From assembly GCF_000148585.2 (NCBI RefSeq), contig NZ_CP028414.1:1603501-1667500 (forward strand): 64,000 nucleotides of DNA. The letters are read 5' to 3'. The notes beneath the pieces were generated by a model. The model made no database searches, had not been told where the DNA came from, and saw only the letters and a list, made by a program, of their open reading frames with translations. Shown here one piece after another: positions 9,153 through 19,086 of the stretch. Position 1 is the first letter of the stretch. Every line of letters starts with the position of its first letter. This DNA comes from Streptococcus mitis NCTC 12261. Lineage in GTDB: Bacteria > Bacillota > Bacilli > Lactobacillales > Streptococcaceae. The position numbers and the translations under genes are program-made.

Positions 9153-9262
9153 GCAAAAAAATAGCCACACTGCCCGGAGTCAAGCTCAGCAAACAGCGTG
9201 GTTAAGGCATCGTTAACTTACCTCACAACAGGTTTGAAGTAAATCAGCGAAACTACTTTCTT
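9153..9262 (-). promoter_or_regulatory. trmL leader RNA with intrinsic terminator (candidate attenuator or small RNA)
   Basis: A strong promoter drives a leader of about 100 bases that ends in a hairpin CCACGCTG/CAGTGTGG (9194-9201 with 9165-9172; one G-T pair). It is followed by seven T (9154-9160), only about 25 bases before the trmL start. Upstream, GTGAGGTAAG (9217-9226) can pair imperfectly with CTTAACCAC (9198-9206), which overlaps the 5' arm of the terminator, so an alternative antiterminator is possible. I do not recognise a known riboswitch class. It may equally be a free small RNA with partial read-through into trmL. Confidence 0.6.
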
Positions 9263-9290
9263 AGTATAACACTTTCAGAATCATTGTCAA
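9263..9290 (-). promoter_or_regulatory. Strong promoter of the trmL leader
   Basis: The consensus -35 TTGACA (9285-9290) and -10 TATACT (9263-9268) are spaced by 16 bases on the minus strand. It is among the best sigma-A matches in the window. Confidence 0.75.
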
Positions 9291-9323
9291 TAGAAACGAC
9301 TTGATTTTTTCAATTTTTTCAAG

Positions 9324-10154
9324 CTATTTCCAAGGGTTGTAAAATCGTCCCTGATTCTGCAAGATAAGTAGTAAACTAGCTACTAAAAACAAGGCTGCCA
9401 AGAGCAAGGTAAGATAATCTCCTTTTTTCAAGGCCTGATAACTATACCAAGTGCGTTTTTTCTCTTTCCCAAAGCGCCGAAGCTCCATGGCGGTCGCGAT
9501 GGTATCAATGCGTTCTAACGAGCTAAAAATCAAGGGCGTAATAATGCGCAGATTGCCTTTGATTCGTTGCATAAGAGAAGCTTTCTTGGATAATTCCATC
9601 CCACGCGCCTCCTGAGACATCTTGATAGTAAAGAATTCTTCCTGCAAATCTGGAATATAGCGCAAAGTCAGGCTGACTGAATAGGCAATCTTGTAAGGCA
9701 CACCAATTTGATTTAAACTGGAAGCAAACTGACTAGGATGGGTTGTCATCAAAAAGATAATAGCCAGAGGAATAGTGCAAAGGTACTTAATGGCCAGATT
9801 TAGCAGATAAAAGAGCTCTTGGCTGGTCAGAGTGTAGGCACCGATTCCCTGCCAAATCACACTCCTCTCTCCGTAAAGTCCAACCCCATACTCGGGAGAA
9901 AAGAGATAGACCATCAAGACGTTTAAAACGGCAAATACCGTCGCAAAAACGGCTACAAAGGAAACATCTTTAAAGCGGATTTCTGACAAATAGAGGAGAA
10001 AGACCGAAAAAATAGCAATCAGAACAAGCAGTCTGGTATCATAGCTAATCATGGCCGCCAATGATACAAGGATGAAAAAGAGGAGTTTACCAGCTCCTGA
10101 CAAGCGATGAATCACAGTATCTCTATGCTGGTAACCGATTAATTTAGCTTGCAT
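9324..10154 (-). CDS. ECF transporter transmembrane component (EcfT family)
   Basis: A 276-residue membrane coupling protein of an energy-coupling factor importer. Hydrophobic segments lie in the N-terminal half (about residues 28-130) and near the C-terminus (about 240-262). The cytoplasmic coupling helices carry [12 protein letters not shown] (about 187-198) and the second Ala-Arg-Gly-type element [12 protein letters not shown] (about 223-234). Its start overlaps the preceding ATPase gene by 16 bases. It belongs with the dedicated ATPase and UPF0397 S-component, not with the housekeeping EcfAA'T module. Confidence 0.9.
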   Translation of the reverse strand: MQAKLIGYQHRDTVIHRLSGAGKLLFFILVSLAAMISYDTRLLVLIAIFSVFLLYLSEIRFKDVSFVAVFATVFAVLNVLMVYLFSPEYGVGLYGERSVIWQGIGAYTLTSQELFYLLNLAIKYLCTIPLAIIFLMTTHPSQFASSLNQIGVPYKIAYSVSLTLRYIPDLQEEFFTIKMSQEARGMELSKKASLMQRIKGNLRIITPLIFSSLERIDTIATAMELRRFGKEKKRTWYSYQALKKGDYLTLLLAALFLVASLLLILQNQGRFYNPWK

Positions 10155-11821
10155 CCTTCTCTCCTTTCTTTATAAAATGCCGTTAAAGCAAGTGGATCCA
10201 CGTCTAGTTTCTTGGCCAAGTTGAAGATTGAAGTTTCTTTTAGATTGGCTTTTACTAACAGCTCAGGATTGCTCAACAGACTAGCTGGATCGGTATCGGC
10301 AATCAGTTCCCCATCCACCATGACAAGAGCTCGGTCTGAATAATCCAGCATCAATTGCATATCATGAGTAATCATGACAATGGTATGCCCTTTTTGATGC
10401 AACTCTTCGAGAAATTCCATAATCTCAGTATAGTTCTTCTGGTCCTGACCTGCAGTCGGTTCATCTAGGAGGATAATTTCAGCTCCTAAAACCAAAATCG
10501 ATGCAATAGTGACACGTTTTTTCTGACCAAATGACAGGGCAGAAATGGGCCAATTACGGAATTCATAGAGACCGCAGATTTTCAAGGTTTCATAGACTCT
10601 CGTTTCAATTTCCTTCTCATTCACACCTCGCAAACGGAGCCCTAGAGCCACCTCATCAAAAATCATATTGGTTGAAATCATTTGATTAGGATTTTGCAGC
10701 ACATAGCCTACTCGTTCCGCCCGTTCTGCTACCGAATCTCCTTTTATATCCTGCTCTTCCCAAAGATAGCGGCCTTCCGTCTGGATAAAGCTACTTATGG
10801 CCTTGGCTAGAGTTGATTTCCCTGCTCCATTTTTTCCGACAATGGCAATCTTTTCACCCTTTTTAATATCTAAATAAATGGATTTTAAAATCGGTCTATC
10901 ATCATAAGAAAAAGACACATCCTCTAATTTAAAGAGTGACTGCAATTCTGGGGTTTCTTTTACCAGTTCCGTCCGCAACTGAATCTGGCCTTTTGAGATA
11001 GACAAGTTATCCAGATTTGCTAATTGTTCTTCCTTGGCTAAATCCACACCCAATTGACGGAGAGTGGTTAGATAAAGGGGTTCTCGAATTCCATTTTGGG
11101 TCAATAAATCAGTCGCCAGTAGCTGGTCAGGGCTCCCATTAAAGAGAATACGACCATCATTGATCAAGACAATCCGATCCACAGGGCGATGCAGAACATC
11201 CTCCAAACGATGCTCAATAATAAGTGTCGTCGTTCCCTCTTCCTTATGAATCTGGTCAATCAATTCGATAATATCCTGACCTGACTTGGGATCCAGATTG
11301 GCAAGTGGCTCATCAAACAAAAGAATCGGACTCTCATCAATCAAGACACCAGCCAGACTGACCCGCTGCTTTTGTCCACCTGACAAATCCTGAGGACGCT
11401 GAGACAGTAAAGAAAGAAGGTCCAGCTTTTCAGCCCATTTATGAACACGGCTTTTCATCTCTTCTAAACTTGTTACATCATTTTCTAGAGCAAAAGCCAA
11501 ATCTTCTGCCACAGACAGACCGATAAACTGCCCATCAGTATCCTGCAAAACTGTACTGACCAGATGAGACTTATCATAGATACTCATATCAAAGGCCGCT
11601 TGCCCCTTGATCAAAAATTCTCCAGACGTCTGACCCTTGTAAATATTGGGAATAATCCCATTCAAACATTGACCCAAGGTAGACTTACCTGACCCAGATG
11701 GCCCAACAATTAAGACTTTCTCTCCCTTATAAATGGTCAAGTCCACCCCTTGCAAGGTCGGTTCTTGTTGTGTTTCATACCGGAAAGAGAAATCCTTCCA
11801 CTCAATTATAGCTTCTTTCAT
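10139..11821 (-). CDS. ECF transporter ATP-binding protein with two ABC domains
   Basis: A 560-residue fusion of two EcfA-type ATPases. Domain 1 has Walker [13 protein letters not shown] (about 39-50), signature [13 protein letters not shown] and Walker [14 protein letters not shown]. Domain 2 has Walker [13 protein letters not shown] (about 328-339), signature [13 protein letters not shown] and Walker [14 protein letters not shown]. Both sites look intact. Such a fused ATPase is characteristic of dedicated ECF systems where ATPases, EcfT and S-component are encoded together. A terminator-like hairpin separates it from the upstream S-component gene. Confidence 0.94.
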   Translation of the reverse strand: MKEAIIEWKDFSFRYETQQEPTLQGVDLTIYKGEKVLIVGPSGSGKSTLGQCLNGIIPNIYKGQTSGEFLIKGQAAFDMSIYDKSHLVSTVLQDTDGQFIGLSVAEDLAFALENDVTSLEEMKSRVHKWAEKLDLLSLLSQRPQDLSGGQKQRVSLAGVLIDESPILLFDEPLANLDPKSGQDIIELIDQIHKEEGTTTLIIEHRLEDVLHRPVDRIVLINDGRILFNGSPDQLLATDLLTQNGIREPLYLTTLRQLGVDLAKEEQLANLDNLSISKGQIQLRTELVKETPELQSLFKLEDVSFSYDDRPILKSIYLDIKKGEKIAIVGKNGAGKSTLAKAISSFIQTEGRYLWEEQDIKGDSVAERAERVGYVLQNPNQMISTNMIFDEVALGLRLRGVNEKEIETRVYETLKICGLYEFRNWPISALSFGQKKRVTIASILVLGAEIILLDEPTAGQDQKNYTEIMEFLEELHQKGHTIVMITHDMQLMLDYSDRALVMVDGELIADTDPASLLSNPELLVKANLKETSIFNLAKKLDVDPLALTAFYKERREGCKLN

Positions 11822-11955
11822 CTTACTCTCTTCATTCGCTTCTTAGACTTCTATTTTATCATAAATCTACCCCTTCTTGCAGTCTCTTCTCTTAAAATCT
11901 TAGCGCCAAAAAGATTCCTATCCTAGCTTACTTGCCTGACTAGTCTATAAACATC

Positions 11956-11980
11956 GAAAAAGACTGGTTGCCCAGCCTTT
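11956..11980 (-). terminator. Intrinsic terminator between the UPF0397 gene and the ECF ATPase gene
   Basis: An 8-bp stem (11960-11967 with 11972-11979, loop of four) is followed by five T on the minus strand. It lies inside what would otherwise be one ECF operon and may reduce transcription of the ATPase and EcfT genes relative to the S-component. Confidence 0.65.
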
Positions 11981-11989
11981 GCCTTTATG

Positions 11990-12535
11990 TTAATCCTTTT
12001 TCAAACTTCCTGAACGAGTCTGCGTACGTGAATAAGCTAGCAAGAGAAGAGTACCTGCGATAGCTACAGTTACAGCATTAGCAATTCCCGCAACAATCCC
12101 TTGGGCAAATACTTTTTCTGCAGCTTCTTGATAAATCACAACATCTCCAAGTGGTGCCAAGACACCCCAAACAAGAGCATTTGCAACAATCTGAATGAGG
12201 TTAAAGAAGACAATATCCTTCAACTCAAAAACACCCTGTGTTACTCGAATGTATTTTCTAAAGAGTCCGACGACTAGACCAAATAGACCACTAGCAATAA
12301 TCCAAGTCCACCAAAGACCGTAGCCAGCAAGAGAGTCCTTCACTGCATGACCAATTAAACCAACAAGTAATCCCACTAGAGGGCCAAAAATGATAGACAA
12401 GAGGCTCTGTACCGCATACTGAAGCTGGATGCTTGTATTTGGAACAGGTGTCGGAATGCTGATCATCCCGATGACAACGAAGAGCGCAGCTCCAACACCG
12501 ATAGCAACAACTTGTTTAATTGATTGATTTTTCAT
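11990..12535 (-). CDS. ECF transporter S-component, UPF0397 family
   Basis: A 181-residue protein with about five membrane segments and the UPF0397 hallmarks [19 protein letters not shown] (about 26-44), [20 protein letters not shown] (about 50-69) and [13 protein letters not shown]. It is the presumed substrate-binding subunit for the ATPase and EcfT encoded downstream. The ligand of this family is not settled as far as I know. The gene directly upstream encodes a SAM-hydrolase-family enzyme, which hints at adenosine- or methionine-related substrates. It lies 15 bases after that gene. Confidence 0.9.
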   Translation of the reverse strand: MKNQSIKQVVAIGVGAALFVVIGMISIPTPVPNTSIQLQYAVQSLLSIIFGPLVGLLVGLIGHAVKDSLAGYGLWWTWIIASGLFGLVVGLFRKYIRVTQGVFELKDIVFFNLIQIVANALVWGVLAPLGDVVIYQEAAEKVFAQGIVAGIANAVTVAIAGTLLLLAYSRTQTRSGSLKKD

Positions 12536-12550
12536 CTATATTCTCCTATT

Positions 12551-13399
12551 TTATGATTCTATTTTCTTTATTTCAATGGTCCAAGATGAACCGACACCTA
12601 CATTATAGGCCTTGGCAAAGGAACCTTGGTTGATAGCCAAACCTAAACGATAGAGAGAGTTGATGTAAAGGATGGGTTGCCCAATTCTCACATCTGCAAA
12701 TGATTTGCCATAAACAACCTGATTTTGATAAACCAGCATATCTGCGTGATAGATAGTCACTTCAAAACGGTCACCAAAGTCTGGTTCCAGTTTGTAAAAT
12801 TCTTCTCGTGTGACAGAGGTCCAAAGCGAACCAAAACGCACATCTAGAATATCAATAGCTCCCTTTACCAGATGATCTTCAATGATTGTCTCTACGACTG
12901 GAAGTTCCACAATCTGATCTACACTGAGCTCTGGCCCCACTTCCTCAAAACTAATGTGACCACTAGCCAGTTTAGCACCAGTATAAGCATAAACATCACG
13001 ACCGTGGAAAGTATAAGAATGCTCTGTGTTTTGACGTCTATTGGCCACTTCAGAAATTTCACGAATGGCTACAATACCAACGTGTTTCTTGATAAAAGAA
13101 AGCGTTCCATTGTCTGGCGTGACAATGTATTGATTTTTTACAGTCTTGGCAACTACACTCTTACGTTTCGAGCCGACACCTGGATCGACCACCGATACAA
13201 ATGTCGTTCCCTCAGGCCAGTAATCTACCGTCTGAAAGAGACGATAGCTCCCCTCAAAAATATTATAAGGCGTGATATCGTGCGTCAAATGATGAATTTT
13301 TAAGGTTGGAGATTCTTCTAAAGCCACTCCAATCATAGCCGATACCGCACCATCAACCAGACCAAAGTCTGATTGTAATACCAGTAAATTATTATTCAT
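12551..13399 (-). CDS. SAM hydrolase / SAM hydroxide adenosyltransferase family protein
   Basis: A 282-residue protein of the DUF62 family, related to fluorinases, whose bacterial members hydrolyse S-adenosylmethionine to adenosine and methionine. The start is ATG at 13399, after a clear AAGGAGAT SD. Visible motifs are LVLQSDFGLVDGAVSAMIGV (residues 5-24, with the conserved Asp), THDITPYNIFEGSYRL, VVDPGVGSKRK (about 70-80), VTPDNGTLS (about 92-100, the conserved D-N pair) and FHGRDVYA. The fluorinase-specific insertion is not apparent. Close linkage to the UPF0397 transporter suggests processing or recycling of the imported compound. Confidence 0.9.
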   Translation of the reverse strand: MNNNLLVLQSDFGLVDGAVSAMIGVALEESPTLKIHHLTHDITPYNIFEGSYRLFQTVDYWPEGTTFVSVVDPGVGSKRKSVVAKTVKNQYIVTPDNGTLSFIKKHVGIVAIREISEVANRRQNTEHSYTFHGRDVYAYTGAKLASGHISFEEVGPELSVDQIVELPVVETIIEDHLVKGAIDILDVRFGSLWTSVTREEFYKLEPDFGDRFEVTIYHADMLVYQNQVVYGKSFADVRIGQPILYINSLYRLGLAINQGSFAKAYNVGVGSSWTIEIKKIES

Positions 13400-13587
13400 T
13401 TTATCTCCTTGTATATCCTTTATCATACCATATTTCAGAGAAAGTCGCTAATAGCTATTTCAATTGATTAGGGTATAGTTTTACCTTATAGCAAATTTCC
13501 TACTAAAAGCTCTTGTTATTAGCTAGTAGGTGCATTTTTTCTTGAAAAAAGGTATGATAGTTACATCATGAAAAAGTAGGTTTTATT

Positions 13588-14937
13588 ATGAAAATTATCC
13601 TTGTCGGAGGGGGAAAAGTTGGTTCTGCCCTCTGTCGCTCCTTGGTTGCAGAAAAGCATGATGTTTTGCTGATTGAGCAAGACGAAGCTGTTCTCAATCA
13701 TATTGTTAATCGCTTTGATATCATGGGTATCCTTGGTAACGGGGCCGATTTTACCATCCTTGAGCAAGCCAGTGTCCAGGATTGTGATATCTTTATCGCC
13801 CTGACTGAATACGATGAAGTGAACATGATTGCAGCCGTTCTAGCCAAAAAAATGGGAGCTAAAGAGACCATCGTTCGGGTGCGGAACCCTGAATATTCTA
13901 ACTCTTATTTCAAGGAAAAGAATATTCTCGGTTTTTCTCTTATCGTTAACCCTGAGCTCTTGGCTGCCCGCGCTATCGCGAATATCATTGACTTCCCCAA
14001 CGCCCTCTCTGTCGAACGTTTCTTTGGTGGACGCGTTAGCCTCATGGAATTCACTGTTAAATCTTCCAGCGGTCTTTGCCAAATGCCCATTTCTGATTTT
14101 CGTAAAAAATTTGGCAATGTTATTGTCTGCGCTATAGAGAGGGATCATCAAATTATCATTCCAAGCGGTGACATGACCATACAGGATAAAGATAGAATCT
14201 TTGTCACTGGTAACCGTGTTGATATGATGCTCTTCCATAATTATTTTAAATCTCGTGCCGTGAAGAGCCTTCTTATTGTTGGAGCTGGTAGAATCGCCTA
14301 TTATCTACTAGGTATCCTAAAAGACAGTCGTATTGATACCAAGGTTATTGAAATCAATCCTGAAATCGCTAGCTTCTTTAGCGAGAAATTCCCAAACCTC
14401 TACATCGTTCAAGGAGATGGTACCGCAAAAGATATCCTGCTGGAAGAAAGTGCTCAAAACTATGATGCCGTTGCGACTCTAACAGGGGTTGATGAGGAAA
14501 ATCTGATTACCTCTATGTTCCTTGACAGGGTAGGTGTACAAAAAAATATCACCAAGGTCAATCGTACCAGTCTCCTCGAAATTATCAATGCGCCTGATTT
14601 TTCAAGTATCATCACACCTAAAAGCATCGCTGTAGATACGATTATGCACTTTATTCGTGGTCGGGTTAATGCCCAGTATTCAGACCTTCAGGCCATGCAC
14701 CATCTAGCCAATGGCCAAATCGAAACCCTGCAATTTCATATCAAGGAAGCTAATAAAATGACTGCCAAACCTCTTTCTCAACTAAAACTGAAAAAAGGGG
14801 TTCTTATAGCAGCCATCATTCGAAAGGGCAAGACTATTTTCCCTACTGGGGAGGATATGTTGGAAGTTGGAGACAAGCTCCTAGTAACAACTTTGTTGCC
14901 AAACATCACTAAGATTTATGACTTGATCACGAGGTAA
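13588..14937 (+). CDS. trkA: Trk/Ktr potassium uptake regulatory subunit TrkA
   Basis: A 449-residue cytosolic gating subunit with two TrkA_N (RCK) Rossmann domains, each followed by a TrkA_C domain. The first NAD site reads ILVGGGKVGSALCRSL (residues 3-18) and the second LLIVGAGRIAYYLLGIL (about residues 228-244). Acidic strand ends (LLIEQDE; VIEINPE) fit NAD(H) binding. The last 75 residues form a TrkA_C domain of the type that can bind c-di-AMP in related proteins. It is followed after 3 bases by trkH. Confidence 0.94.
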   Translation: MKIILVGGGKVGSALCRSLVAEKHDVLLIEQDEAVLNHIVNRFDIMGILGNGADFTILEQASVQDCDIFIALTEYDEVNMIAAVLAKKMGAKETIVRVRNPEYSNSYFKEKNILGFSLIVNPELLAARAIANIIDFPNALSVERFFGGRVSLMEFTVKSSSGLCQMPISDFRKKFGNVIVCAIERDHQIIIPSGDMTIQDKDRIFVTGNRVDMMLFHNYFKSRAVKSLLIVGAGRIAYYLLGILKDSRIDTKVIEINPEIASFFSEKFPNLYIVQGDGTAKDILLEESAQNYDAVATLTGVDEENLITSMFLDRVGVQKNITKVNRTSLLEIINAPDFSSIITPKSIAVDTIMHFIRGRVNAQYSDLQAMHHLANGQIETLQFHIKEANKMTAKPLSQLKLKKGVLIAAIIRKGKTIFPTGEDMLEVGDKLLVTTLLPNITKIYDLITR

Positions 14938-14940
14938 GAA

Positions 14941-16380
14941 ATGAATAAAAGTATGATTCGTTACCTCCTTTCAAAATTACTTTTGATTGAAGCTGTTCTT
15001 CTTTTGGTTCCTGTGTCTGTCGCTGTCTATTACCGTGAATCGAGCCAAGTCTTTACGGCCCTCTTTTCAACAATAGGGATTCTCGTATTACTAGGCGGTT
15101 CAGGAATTTTACAAAAGCCCAAAAATCAACGGATTTATGCCAAGGAGGGAGTCTTGATTGTTGCCCTCTGTTGGATCCTTTGGTCCTTCTTTGGCGGTCT
15201 CCCCTTTGTTTTTGCTAAGCAAATTCCCAGCGTTATCGATGCCTTTTTTGAAATCAGTTCTGGCTTTACAACTACTGGAGCAACTATTCTGAACGACGTT
15301 TCGGTCCTCAGTCGTTCCCTCCTCTTCTGGCGAAGTTTTACCCACTTGATTGGAGGGATGGGAGTGCTTGTTTTTGCACTTGCTATTATGGATAATGCCA
15401 AGAATAGTCACCTAGAAGTGATGAAGGCTGAGGTTCCTGGCCCTGTTTTTGGTAAAGTAGTATCCAAACTAAAAAACACTGCCCAGATTCTCTATCTCCT
15501 TTATCTAGCTCTCTTCTCCCTCTTTGTCATCATCTATTATCTGGCTGGCATGCCCCTATTTGATAGTTTTGTCATTGCTATGGGGACAGCAGGTACAGGA
15601 GGCTTTACCGTCTATAACGACGGGATTGCCCACTATGGCAGCTCACTGATTACCTATCTGGTTAGTATCGGAGTTCTGGTTTTTGGGGTAAATTTCAATC
15701 TCTACTACTACCTCATGCTCCGTCGCGTCAAAGCCTTCTTTGGTGACGAGGAACTTCGTGCTTACTTGGTCATTGTTCTGCTTTCTACAGGCTTGATTAG
15801 CCTTAATACCCTCTATCTCTATCCAGGATTTTCAAAGAGTTTTGAAATGGCCTTCTTCCAGGTTTCCAATATCATTACAACGACTGGTTTTGGTTACGGA
15901 GACATTACCAACTGGCCCCTCTTCTCCCAGTTTATCCTTCTCTTCCTCATGGGAATCGGTGGTTCTGCTGGTTCAACCGCAGGTGGACTCAAGGTTATTC
16001 GAGGCCTCATCCTTTCAAAAATTGCCAAAAACCAAATTTTGTCAATTCTATCGCCCCACCGTGTTTTGACCCTCCATGTTAATAAAACGGTGATTGACAA
16101 AGATACCCAGCATAAGATTCTCAAGTACTTTGTCATCTATTCTATGATTTTGCTATCCCTTATCTTTATTGTCAGCCTAGATAGCAATGATTTTCTAGTC
16201 GTTACCAGTGCTGTCTTTAGCTGTTTCAATAATATCGGACCTATTCTAGGAACCACTTCTAGTTTCTCAATCTTTAGTCCTATCTCAAAAATTCTCCTCT
16301 CCTTTGCAATGATTGCAGGGCGCTTGGAGATTTATCCAATCCTACTTCTCTTTATGAAGAGAACTTGGTCTAAGAGATAA
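14941..16380 (+). CDS. trkH: Potassium uptake channel subunit TrkH
   Basis: A 479-residue pore protein of the Trk/Ktr/HKT superfamily with about ten membrane segments. The four pore-loop repeats show filter-like sequences: SSGFTTTGATIL (about 106-117), GTAGTGGFTVYN (about 216-227), NIITTTGFGYGDIT (about 310-323) and a C-terminal NNIGPILGTTSS (about 430-441). The sequence GGSAGSTAGGLKV (about 340-352) is the usual gating/KtrB-like segment. It acts with TrkA in K+ uptake. A terminator follows directly. Confidence 0.95.
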   Translation: MNKSMIRYLLSKLLLIEAVLLLVPVSVAVYYRESSQVFTALFSTIGILVLLGGSGILQKPKNQRIYAKEGVLIVALCWILWSFFGGLPFVFAKQIPSVIDAFFEISSGFTTTGATILNDVSVLSRSLLFWRSFTHLIGGMGVLVFALAIMDNAKNSHLEVMKAEVPGPVFGKVVSKLKNTAQILYLLYLALFSLFVIIYYLAGMPLFDSFVIAMGTAGTGGFTVYNDGIAHYGSSLITYLVSIGVLVFGVNFNLYYYLMLRRVKAFFGDEELRAYLVIVLLSTGLISLNTLYLYPGFSKSFEMAFFQVSNIITTTGFGYGDITNWPLFSQFILLFLMGIGGSAGSTAGGLKVIRGLILSKIAKNQILSILSPHRVLTLHVNKTVIDKDTQHKILKYFVIYSMILLSLIFIVSLDSNDFLVVTSAVFSCFNNIGPILGTTSSFSIFSPISKILLSFAMIAGRLEIYPILLLFMKRTWSKR

Positions 16381-16385
16381 AATAC

Positions 16386-16423
16386 AACCACACCTTGTAA
16401 ACCTACAAAGTGTGGTATTTTTA
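16386..16423 (+). terminator. Intrinsic terminator after trkH
   Basis: The 13-bp arms ACCACACCTTGTA and TACAAAGTGTGGT (one mismatch) are followed by ATTTTTATTTT. It lies just after the trkH stop codon. Confidence 0.85.
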
Positions 16424-16429
16424 TTTTCA

Positions 16430-16576
16430 TACTCTTCGAAAATAAAAATACCACGTCAGCTTCGCCTTGCCGTATATGTGTGACTGACTTTGTCAGTCTT
16501 ATCTACAACCTCAAAGCGGTGCTTTGAGCAACCTGCGGCTAGCTTCCTAGTTTGCTCTTTGATTTTCATTGAATAT
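16430..16576 (+). repeat. BOX element (boxA-boxB-boxC)
   Basis: The sequence starts with ACTCTTCGAA and contains the boxA core CGTCAGCTTCGCCTTGCCGT. One boxB follows (gtcag..., cctcaaagc..tgctttgag), then boxC, ending in GCTCTTTGATTTTCATTGAA. This is the dispersed BOX repeat of S. pneumoniae and relatives. It lies between trkH and the convergent pflB, with part of boxA diverged (AAATAAAAATACC). Confidence 0.93.
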
Positions 16577-16665
16577 CAAATACCTCCCGCAACTCAACAA
16601 GTATCTTTGAATCCCGGTCAGACATTTCAATACCTGACTTAAGGAATTTAATAGTCCAAAAAATA
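16566..16665 (-). pseudogene. Possible 3' remnant of a lost gene
   Basis: Between the BOX and the pflB terminator, the minus strand has an open stretch reading IKFLKSGIEMSDRDSKILVE and then LREVFDIQ before a TGA inside boxC. The amino-acid composition is coding-like, but there is no start, SD or domain I can name. It may be the end of a decayed gene or chance. Confidence 0.25.
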
Positions 16666-16691
16666 ACCCTCAGTCGTTTGACCGAGGGTTC
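16656..16691 (-). terminator. Intrinsic terminator after pflB
   Basis: The 11-bp arms AACCCTCGGTC and GACTGAGGGTT (16665-16675 and 16680-16690; one wobble) are followed by ATTTTTT on the minus strand, about 25 bases after the pflB stop. Confidence 0.88.
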
Positions 16692-16715
16692 CTTTTCCTT
16701 ATTCAAGTTAATTGA

Positions 16716-19031
16716 TTAGCTCAATGCATCATCCATTGAAAGAACTTCGTGGAAGACACGTTGTGTCAATTCAGTTTTTTGTTCTGGAGTGAGGTATTTA
16801 GTGTTTACACAGTATCCAGAGATACGTACGATAACGTCTTCACCTGACATGATCTTTTCGTAAACATCGTTCAAGTCCATAACGTTCAAGTTAACGTGTT
16901 GTCCACCGTTTTCGAAGTAACCATCAAGGATTGTTACCAAGTTATCAACTTGTTCGTCACGAGTCTTACCAAGCGCGCGAGGTGAAACTTGTGTAGTCAA
17001 TGAGATACCATCAGCTGCGTAACTAAAGTCAAGGCTAGAAAGTGAGTTCAAGTTTTGCAACCATCCACCTTTAGCTTTGTTAGATGGGTTAGCACCTGGT
17101 GAGAAGAATTCAAGTTTAGACAAGTTCACAGAACCATCTTCGTTGAGGTATACACCTTTGTGGACTGGTGAGTTACCAGTTTGTTTAGAGTAAGCAACGT
17201 TAGATGTGATTGTCAAAAGTGATACTGTAGCTTCTGCATCTTTGTAAAGTTTGTGGCTACGTAGACGAGTTGTGTAAGCTTCAATCAACCATTCTGCCAA
17301 TTCGTTTGAACGAGGATCATCTTCACCCCAACGTGGGTATTCACCGATTGTTTCGTAATCGTAGATGTAGCCATTTTCGTCACGGATTGGTTTAACTGTA
17401 GCGTATTTGATAGCTGACAATGTATCAACAGTGTTAGCAAATCCACAGATACCGAATCCCATGTTCGCACGTTGTTTAGTTGGCAAGAAGGCCATTTGAA
17501 CAGCTTCGTAGTTGTACTTATCAGTCATGTAGTGGATGATGTTCAAAGCATCTACGTAAGTATCAGTCAACCAGTCAAGAGATTTTTCAAAGTTTTCTTT
17601 AACTGATTCGAATTCAAGAACTTCGTCACGGATTGGTTCGATGTCAAATACTTTGTAGTCTTTGTGAACATCGTCGTAACCACCGTTCAAACCAGTAAGA
17701 AGAGCTTTCAATACATTTACACGTGCACCGAAGTACTGGATGTTGTGGCGTTGTTCTTCATTTTCTGGGTCAAGTGGAGACACACAGCATGAGATACAGC
17801 TCATTTCACCGTATCCGTCTTTGGCCATTGTTGTAACACCTTCGTATTGGATAGAAGAGTGTTTGTGGCTCATATGCATACAGTAGCGACGGAAGTTGTA
17901 TGGCAATTTGTCAGTCCAAAGAACTGTCAAGTTTGGTTCTGGAGAGTTACCGATATTGTCAAGAGTGTTCAAGAAACGGTAGTCCATCTTAGTAACACGG
18001 TGACGACCGTCGTTACCCATACCAGCCATAGAAGTTGTGATGAAAGTTGGGTCACCTGAGTACAATTGGTCATAAGCTTTTGTACGAGCAAATTTAACTG
18101 TACGAAGTTTCATAACGAAATCATCAACGAATTCTTGGATTTCTGATTCAGTAAATGTACCACGAGCAAGGTCACGTTCTGCAAAGATGTCCAATACGAT
18201 TGGCACACGTCCTAGAGATGTAGCAGCACCGTTGATAACACGGCAGACAGACATGAAGGCGATGTTAACCCATTGGATTGCTTCTTTAACGTTCATCGCT
18301 GGTTTGCGAACGTCAACTCCGTAAAGGTCACCCAAGCGAACAACTTGTTGCAATGCTTGGTATTGAAGGTTGATTTCTTCACGAAGACGGATTGTTTCTT
18401 CATCGATTTCTTCGATTGCATTCCAGTCGTTTACTTTTTCTTGCATCAAGTAGTCTGCACCGTAAAGAGCAAGACGTGCGTAAACACCGATAATACGTCC
18501 GCGTGAGTATGCATCTGGAAGACCAGTTACAGTGTGAGCGTGACGAGCGCGACGAATGTTTGAAGTGTAAGCGCGGAAGATACCGTCGTTAACTGTTGTT
18601 ACGTATTTAGTGAAGATTTCGTGAACAGCTGGGTCTGGTTCGTATCCATTTTCTTTCAAAGTGGTTTCAGCCATACGGATACCACCTTTTGGCATGAAGT
18701 TCAATTTGAAGAGTTCGTCATTTTGGATACCAAAGATAACTTCGTTTTCTTTATCGATAAATCCTGCAGGGATATCAGCGATAGAAGTTGGACGAGTGTC
18801 CATTGGGAAACGAGTTTCTTCGTAGTGAGCCTTAGTTTCTTCTACAATTTTTTTGATGTGAAGTGAACGTTCTGTTGGTCCTGCAAGGAAGCTTTCGTCT
18901 CCGTCATAAGGTGTGTAGTTAGCTTGTACAAAGCGTGACACACTTGCTTTTTCTTTCCAATCTACGCCTTTGAAGCCTTCCCAAGCTTTGTCAAAAATAT
19001 CTTGTGCTTCAACAACTGTCTTAACAACCAT
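16716..19031 (-). CDS. pflB: Formate C-acetyltransferase (pyruvate formate-lyase)
   Basis: PflB (771 residues) converts pyruvate and CoA to acetyl-CoA and formate in mixed-acid fermentation; it is active only anaerobically after PflA introduces a glycyl radical. The start ATG at 19031 ([20 protein letters not shown]) follows a GAGG SD. The catalytic cysteine pair is in [13 protein letters not shown] (about residues 413-425), and the glycyl-radical motif [13 protein letters not shown] lies about 25-37 residues from the C-terminus. Both are intact. The pyruvate formate-lyase domain spans the bulk of the chain. The gene is monocistronic, with a promoter overlapping a cre-like site and its own terminator. 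Confidence 0.98.
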   Translation of the reverse strand: MVVKTVVEAQDIFDKAWEGFKGVDWKEKASVSRFVQANYTPYDGDESFLAGPTERSLHIKKIVEETKAHYEETRFPMDTRPTSIADIPAGFIDKENEVIFGIQNDELFKLNFMPKGGIRMAETTLKENGYEPDPAVHEIFTKYVTTVNDGIFRAYTSNIRRARHAHTVTGLPDAYSRGRIIGVYARLALYGADYLMQEKVNDWNAIEEIDEETIRLREEINLQYQALQQVVRLGDLYGVDVRKPAMNVKEAIQWVNIAFMSVCRVINGAATSLGRVPIVLDIFAERDLARGTFTESEIQEFVDDFVMKLRTVKFARTKAYDQLYSGDPTFITTSMAGMGNDGRHRVTKMDYRFLNTLDNIGNSPEPNLTVLWTDKLPYNFRRYCMHMSHKHSSIQYEGVTTMAKDGYGEMSCISCCVSPLDPENEEQRHNIQYFGARVNVLKALLTGLNGGYDDVHKDYKVFDIEPIRDEVLEFESVKENFEKSLDWLTDTYVDALNIIHYMTDKYNYEAVQMAFLPTKQRANMGFGICGFANTVDTLSAIKYATVKPIRDENGYIYDYETIGEYPRWGEDDPRSNELAEWLIEAYTTRLRSHKLYKDAEATVSLLTITSNVAYSKQTGNSPVHKGVYLNEDGSVNLSKLEFFSPGANPSNKAKGGWLQNLNSLSSLDFSYAADGISLTTQVSPRALGKTRDEQVDNLVTILDGYFENGGQHVNLNVMDLNDVYEKIMSGEDVIVRISGYCVNTKYLTPEQKTELTQRVFHEVLSMDDALS

Positions 19032-19086
19032 GTTAATGTCCTCTTTTTTCTTTCTAGTAACATCCATCTGTTACATTCATGAGACA

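Noticed and set aside
9251-9290. CiaR-dependent small RNA (csRNA) upstream of trmL
   Set aside because: The promoter lacks the TTTAAG-N5-TTTAAG CiaR box expected of csRNA genes, so I keep it as an unassigned leader.
16716-19067. PflB start at 19067
   Set aside because: The SD GAGG lies just before ATG 19031, and family members begin [10 protein letters not shown]; the extra 12 residues lack support.
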